Part shown: piece after piece, positions 63,603 through 64,000 of the stretch
Layout: every line of letters begins with the position of its first letter
How positions within the stretch are numbered: the stretch's first letter is position 1
Source of the DNA: Flavobacterium sp. 270
GTDB lineage: Bacteria > Bacteroidota > Bacteroidia > Flavobacteriales > Flavobacteriaceae
DNA: 64,000 bases
Direction: 5' to 3'
Assembly: GCF_004368785.1 (NCBI RefSeq)
Contig: NZ_SODM01000001.1
Location: forward strand, 620,001-684,000
The notes under the pieces: model-generated
The model's database searches: none
Seen by the model: only the letters and a program-made list of their open reading frames with translations
Told to the model about the DNA's origin: nothing
Program-made: the position numbers and the translations under genes

Positions 63603-63842
63603 TTAATTATTTTGTAATGAATTAATCAGGCTTTTTTTATTCATATAAGAACGTCCCGGAATACCTGCTTTTATAGCCTGTTGGTATAATTCCTCTTTTG
63701 TCCATTCGTTATAAGGTTTTGCTTTAACGCCATTCACACCTACGATTGGCGCATTGACAAGTGGAGTTATTTTTTCCATATTATATCCTTCTTTTAAAAG
63801 TCCGTGATATTGCTGCTTGCCATTTACTTCTGAATTTGTCAT
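63603..63842 (-). CDS. Small Rho-N-domain-like protein
   Basis: 79 residues from the ATG at 63842; the upstream extension is unlikely. The C-terminal WTKEELYQQAIKAGIPGRSY and MNKKSLINSLQ form a Rho-N/SAP-like nucleic-acid-binding helical pair (WTKxELYxxAxxxGIxGRSxMxKxxL). The N-terminal part is Gly/Asn-rich and flexible. It is 9 bases upstream of the topoisomerase start, so probably co-transcribed, with a likely DNA-related role. Beyond it, 63843-64000 is AT-rich with nothing recognisable. Confidence 0.8.
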   Translation of the reverse strand: MTNSEVNGKQQYHGLLKEGYNMEKITPLVNAPIVGVNGVKAKPYNEWTKEELYQQAIKAGIPGRSYMNKKSLINSLQNN

Positions 63843-64000
63843 TGCTAATAATTTAAAGTGAGTATTTAGTACTGTTTTGGTATTTTCAAAGTTCACTCAA
63901 AAAGACAGGAATTTTGTTACATAATTTTAGTTTGAAATTCTATAATTTACTATAGATGATTTTTCAAATTGAGCAAAAAAATCCCAATTCTGGGTAGAAT

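Noticed and set aside
1-64000. tRNA, rRNA, riboswitch or prophage genes
   Set aside because: I looked for cloverleaf-like segments, conserved rRNA stretches and integrase or phage structural proteins and found none I could support.

Overview
The window looks like chromosomal DNA of a member of the Bacteroidota, most likely Flavobacterium or a close relative. The evidence is the low GC content, two SusC/SusD pairs, a hybrid two-component system with a beta-propeller sensor, an ECF sigma/FecR pair in front of a SusC gene, TAnnTTTG-type -7 promoter boxes, frequent lipoproteins, and many short dispersed palindromic repeats between genes. I see no rRNA, tRNA, CRISPR array, phage or conjugative genes. 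The only transposase-like gene is a REP-associated tyrosine transposase (RAYT).

Layout. 1-7793: left end of a polysaccharide-utilisation-type locus (partial SusD, SusC, divergent hybrid two-component regulator). 8133-10564: a FadI-like thiolase, then a divergent azoreductase/HxlR pair with a large dyad between them. 10889-17375: a small His/Cys-rich exported protein, then a tight operon of ABC ATPase, TonB-dependent receptor and two ABC-2 permeases, which is an unusual mix of uptake and export parts. 17713-27069: sigma factor, FecR anti-sigma, SusC with an STN signalling domain, SusD, a lipoprotein and a di-haem cytochrome c peroxidase. 27173-27886: RAYT gene with REP palindromes on both sides. 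28086-30373: a VOC protein and a GH43-like glycosidase. 30615-39034: heavy-metal efflux (DUF6660-like small protein, CzcA, CzcC, CzcB, P1B ATPase). 39293-41183: two outer-membrane beta-barrel proteins. 41319-43988: an SDR without the usual catalytic tyrosine, an ECF-type sigma factor and an alpha/beta hydrolase. 44191-50769: a signalling block (REC-kinase, CHASE3/GAF hybrid kinase with three receivers, receiver, CheR, CheB) with no chemoreceptor or CheA/CheW in view. 51131-58345: SDR, SemiSWEET, a degenerate AraC-like protein, a small unknown protein, a multi-PAS kinase and a receiver. 58592-63842: a stress and DNA-maintenance group (general stress protein 26-like, DUF72, Fpg/Nei glycosylase, very acidic protein, DUF5661-like, DUF1328-like, topoisomerase IB, Rho-N-like small protein).

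How the genes fit together. Three envelope-transport modules (the first SusCD, the ABC/TonB operon, and the sigma-controlled SusCD with peroxidase) each have their own regulatory input: a hybrid sensor, a palindrome over a promoter, and a sigma/anti-sigma pair. The metal-efflux operon and the ABC/TonB operon are each headed by a small exported Cys/His-rich protein, so both may concern metals. The right third is mainly sensing and stress.

The most interesting signals are the ABC/TonB operon with its His/Cys-rich leader protein, dispersed repeat sequence that forms part of the signal-peptide coding regions of both czcC and czcB, the RAYT/REP unit, and a pair of palindromic elements in opposite orientation downstream of an SDR gene. 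All family assignments come from reading the sequence; no database search was run.
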